Below are positions 42,841-44,491 of a stretch of DNA of 44,491 bases, in pieces. The DNA is from Treponema sp. (GTDB taxonomy: Bacteria; Spirochaetota; Spirochaetia; Treponematales; Breznakiellaceae), in the NCBI GenBank assembly GCA_031254315.1, contig JAIRUQ010000029.1:1-44491 (forward strand). Reading direction: 5' to 3'. The first letter of the stretch is position 1. Every line of letters starts with the position of its first letter. A program made the translations under genes and the position numbers. The notes below the pieces were generated by a model. That model was not told where the DNA came from. It searched no databases and saw only the letters and a list, made by a program, of their open reading frames with translations.

Positions 42841-43602
42841 ATGCGGTTTAAGAGAAATTTTTTAATTTGCACTGTGCTAATATTATTTCTGTCTTGTTTT
42901 GGCAACAAAAAGGATGTTCCGGTAGAAGAAACGGTAGGCGTGAAAATAGCGCAAAGTGCCTCAAACATACCTCTTTCAATAGAAGAAGTAAAGGAATTGA
43001 TATATAAGAAGGATGACTATTTAAAAGAAAATAGTTATCTTGAAATTACTTTTCTTGAAAAGGCAAATTTCGGAATACCGGGGGGAGATAATTGGATTGT
43101 TCGATTGAGTGACAGGATGATACTAATTTATGCAATTGATAGTAACAAAATAGTGAAAAGATATGATTTTACAAGTTTTAACCCTGAGCGATACAGCACT
43201 TTTGATATAATGCGCGATATACCCGGCAAACATATAGAAAGTTCAAGCAGTTCTTTTGGAGATTTCAATGGCGATGGCATAGATGAAATATTCGTATATG
43301 GGTTTTATGGTCGTGCTTTTGAAATAAAAATTTGGGGTTATGATTTGGCAAATGATGACTTTTTATCACATCCATATTGTAGCATACCTTTCTGGCTCAT
43401 TGATTCAGATAACGGACCCGCCCCGGTAGAGTTTATGACTTACCGTGGTATGTATGGGTTTAAGGTGTTTTTTTATCAATTAGATGTGGCAGGAGGCCCC
43501 GGCTATGTTTACGAGCCAAACCCTAGAAATGGGAAATGGTTTTTCTACACATGGGACGGGGAGCAAAGGGAGTATGTGGAAGTCGGGGAAGTAATTGAAT
43601 AA
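42841..43602 (+). CDS. FG-GAP-like hypothetical lipoprotein, paralogue of 12185-12946
   Basis: The 253-residue protein has a lipobox near LFLSC19. A charged N-terminal part (about 40-120) is followed by DFNGDGIDEIFVYG, a Ca2+-loop FG-GAP/VCBS-type motif, and EIKIWG. Length and motif order match the lipoprotein at 12185-12946. The function is unknown; a surface-exposed binding module is plausible. It has a private consensus promoter and is directly followed by an attC-like repeat (43615 onward), the arrangement of a promoter-bearing gene cassette. No ribosomal or metabolic genes are linked to it. Confidence 0.75.
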   Translation: MRFKRNFLICTVLILFLSCFGNKKDVPVEETVGVKIAQSASNIPLSIEEVKELIYKKDDYLKENSYLEITFLEKANFGIPGGDNWIVRLSDRMILIYAIDSNKIVKRYDFTSFNPERYSTFDIMRDIPGKHIESSSSSFGDFNGDGIDEIFVYGFYGRAFEIKIWGYDLANDDFLSHPYCSIPFWLIDSDNGPAPVEFMTYRGMYGFKVFFYQLDVAGGPGYVYEPNPRNGKWFFYTWDGEQREYVEVGEVIE

Positions 43603-43614
43603 GACGGTGATGAA

Positions 43615-43729
43615 GCATGGCATGGGAGCGAATGGTCTAGCCATGTGTACCACTGATCGCTCTTGCTCTTTTAATTGCCGCGTAAGCGGCTTCCCCGCGT
43701 TTACAATCCTGTTATGTGCAATACGCCCC
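43615..43729 (+). repeat. Degenerate attC-like repeat, right end preserved
   Basis: This GC-rich patch shares three parts with the repeat at 44321-44491: GCATGGC followed by a variant of GTGGGAGCGA (43615 on), CTAGCCATG (43637-43645), and the mini-hairpin GCCGC-GTAA-GCGGC (43677-43690). It ends in GTTATGTGCAATACGCCCC (43711-43729), whose last 14 bases are the exact inverse of 44321-44334. GTTATGT resembles an integron simple site (GTTRRRY). The matching left arm is not visible, so this copy seems decayed. Confidence 0.55.
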
Positions 43730-43742
43730 TTTTATATAATAC

Positions 43743-44264
43743 CTATTTTGGTATTTTTATAAAATATATTGCACAATTAGCCAACGCTGGGATTGCATTA
43801 CTTTTTTGATCCCATATTTCAATAAAAAATGTTATATTATTATCTATATTCATTATTTTTTCATTTTTAGGATATTGTAAACCAGTAAATGGAATTACAA
43901 TCATTCCCAAAATATTATCAATAAATATATCCTCTTTAATATGTTTAATTATATTATCAAATCTTATTTTTTCTTCTAAGCCTATTAATTCGTCCATTGA
44001 ATAAAATATTATCATAGTATTTTCTATAATAATTTTGTTATAATAATCTACATCTTTTATATCAAATTTTGAAATTATTGGGTTAAAATCATTTGACAAT
44101 GAATGATTTGCAAAATATTTATAAACACTTGCATTATTTCTATATAAAATATTAGAATTATATTGAAATGTCTCTTTATAATATGATCTACTATTTGAAC
44201 ATGATGAATATCCAGAAAATAATAAAATCACCAAAAATCCATAAAAAATGTTCCTAAAAATCAT
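43743..44264 (-). CDS. Hypothetical lipoprotein inside a repeat-bounded unit
   Basis: The 173-residue protein has a lipoprotein signal (MIFRNIFYGFLVILLFSGYS then SC22). An AT-rich coding region follows, with many Asn, Ile and Lys and no recognised domain. AAGGAG precedes the ATG, and TTGACA/TATTAT lies upstream (44284-44312). The gene is flanked by 14-bp perfect inverted repeats (43716-43729 and 44321-44334) and by two related GC-rich palindromic elements. It therefore looks like the cargo of a cassette, transcribed against the direction of its neighbour. Confidence 0.7.
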   Translation of the reverse strand: MIFRNIFYGFLVILLFSGYSSCSNSRSYYKETFQYNSNILYRNNASVYKYFANHSLSNDFNPIISKFDIKDVDYYNKIIIENTMIIFYSMDELIGLEEKIRFDNIIKHIKEDIFIDNILGMIVIPFTGLQYPKNEKIMNIDNNITFFIEIWDQKSNAIPALANCAIYFIKIPK

Positions 44265-44283
44265 ATTTTGATCTCCTTAAATT

Positions 44284-44312
44284 ATAATATCATTTTTATT
44301 ATTATTTGTCAA
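44284..44312 (-). promoter_or_regulatory. Promoter of the lipoprotein gene at 43743-44264
   Basis: On the minus strand TTGACA (44307-44312), a 17-base spacer and TATTAT (44284-44289) precede AAGGAG and the ATG at 44264. It begins 8 bases inside the right 14-bp inverted repeat, so the unit carries its own promoter. Confidence 0.6.
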
Positions 44313-44320
44313 TAGCATTT

Positions 44321-44491
44321 GGGGCGTATTGCACCTAACGTTCCGGTTGTATATGACGGTTTGGCAACCCGAATAAGGGCTTGCGTAGCAAGACCATGGT
44401 TGCCAAACTGTGGGTGGAGCATGGCGTGGGAGCGAGCGTAGCGCGACCGACCTAGCCATGCGGAACCCTAGCCGCGAAGCGGCGTACATAT
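44321..44491 (+). repeat. Large attC-like palindromic element, cut by window end
   Basis: The element opens with GGGGCGTATTGCAC then CTAACGTTCCGG. It holds nested stems: GTTTGGCAACC/GGTTGCCAAAC (44359-44369 and 44398-44408, perfect), GCATGGC/GCCATGC (44419-44425 and 44455-44461), and GCCGC-GAA-GCGGC (44471-44483). The last bases (GGCGTACATAT) begin to mirror the left arm GTATATGACGG but with one extra A, like the extrahelical base of integron attC sites. ACCTAAC (44333-44339) fits the RYYYAAC box. It is much more GC-rich than its surroundings. The right arm should lie just beyond the window. Confidence 0.6.

Noticed and set aside
44277-44489. Open minus-strand frame across the right-end repeat
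   Set aside because: It runs through nested palindromes and reads Arg/Ser/Pro-rich, unlike any neighbouring protein.

Overview
The window looks like chromosome from a spirochaete, most probably a Treponema-type organism. Reasons: moderately AT-rich DNA, many signal-peptide and lipobox proteins with loose spirochaetal lipoboxes, a DUF2259 secreted protein, a separate cheB-cheR pair, a CHASE2 adenylate cyclase, and a membrane pyrophosphatase. No rRNA, tRNA, transposase, CRISPR array or integrase is visible. The genus is inferred from gene content, not from a marker gene.

Layout. 1-2240: the start of a secreted protein (minus strand), an Fe-S aldo/keto reductase that has lost its catalytic tetrad, a small outer-membrane-like protein, and a hairpin-rich repeat patch. 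2228-7912 (minus): DUF167, a hybrid histidine kinase, two response regulators, a SpoU RNA methyltransferase and an XRE regulator, with a divergent 54-aa partner at 8060. 8272-12152: a membrane-anchored beta-propeller-like protein, then a TPR/SLH-like lipoprotein. 12185-13364 (minus): an FG-GAP-like lipoprotein and a membrane-protein gene broken by an in-frame TGA. 13433-22111 (minus): a bacterial alpha-2-macroglobulin with an intact thioester and an unusual polytopic N-terminus, followed by pbpC. 22218-24540: a second aldo/keto reductase with intact catalytic residues, then a string of small AT-rich envelope genes. 24569-30157: clpB, two tandem micro-ORFs with a consensus promoter, an envelope protein, then cheR-cheB. 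30255-35566: a hypothetical protein, DUF2259, a multi-TM protein, a K+-dependent-type membrane pyrophosphatase and a YhfC-type membrane protein. 35596-38621 (minus): ctp, rsmE and a WecG/TagA-like gene packed as an operon. 38676-42590: CHASE2 cyclase, SH3b protein and M48 lipoprotein. 42600-44491: two lipoprotein genes with strong private promoters, separated and bounded by large palindromic repeats that resemble integron attC sites.

How it fits together: most of the recognisable functions concern the cell envelope (peptidoglycan synthesis plus protease trapping, Ctp and M48 proteolysis, lipoproteins) and signalling (phosphorelay, chemotaxis adaptation, cAMP). AT-rich accessory islands holding small lipoprotein and membrane genes sit between these conserved blocks. 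The right end is the best candidate for something undescribed: cassette-like units with 14-bp perfect inverted ends and an attC-like stem showing an apparent extrahelical base. A homologous solitary half-copy lies about 42 kb away at 2029-2059.
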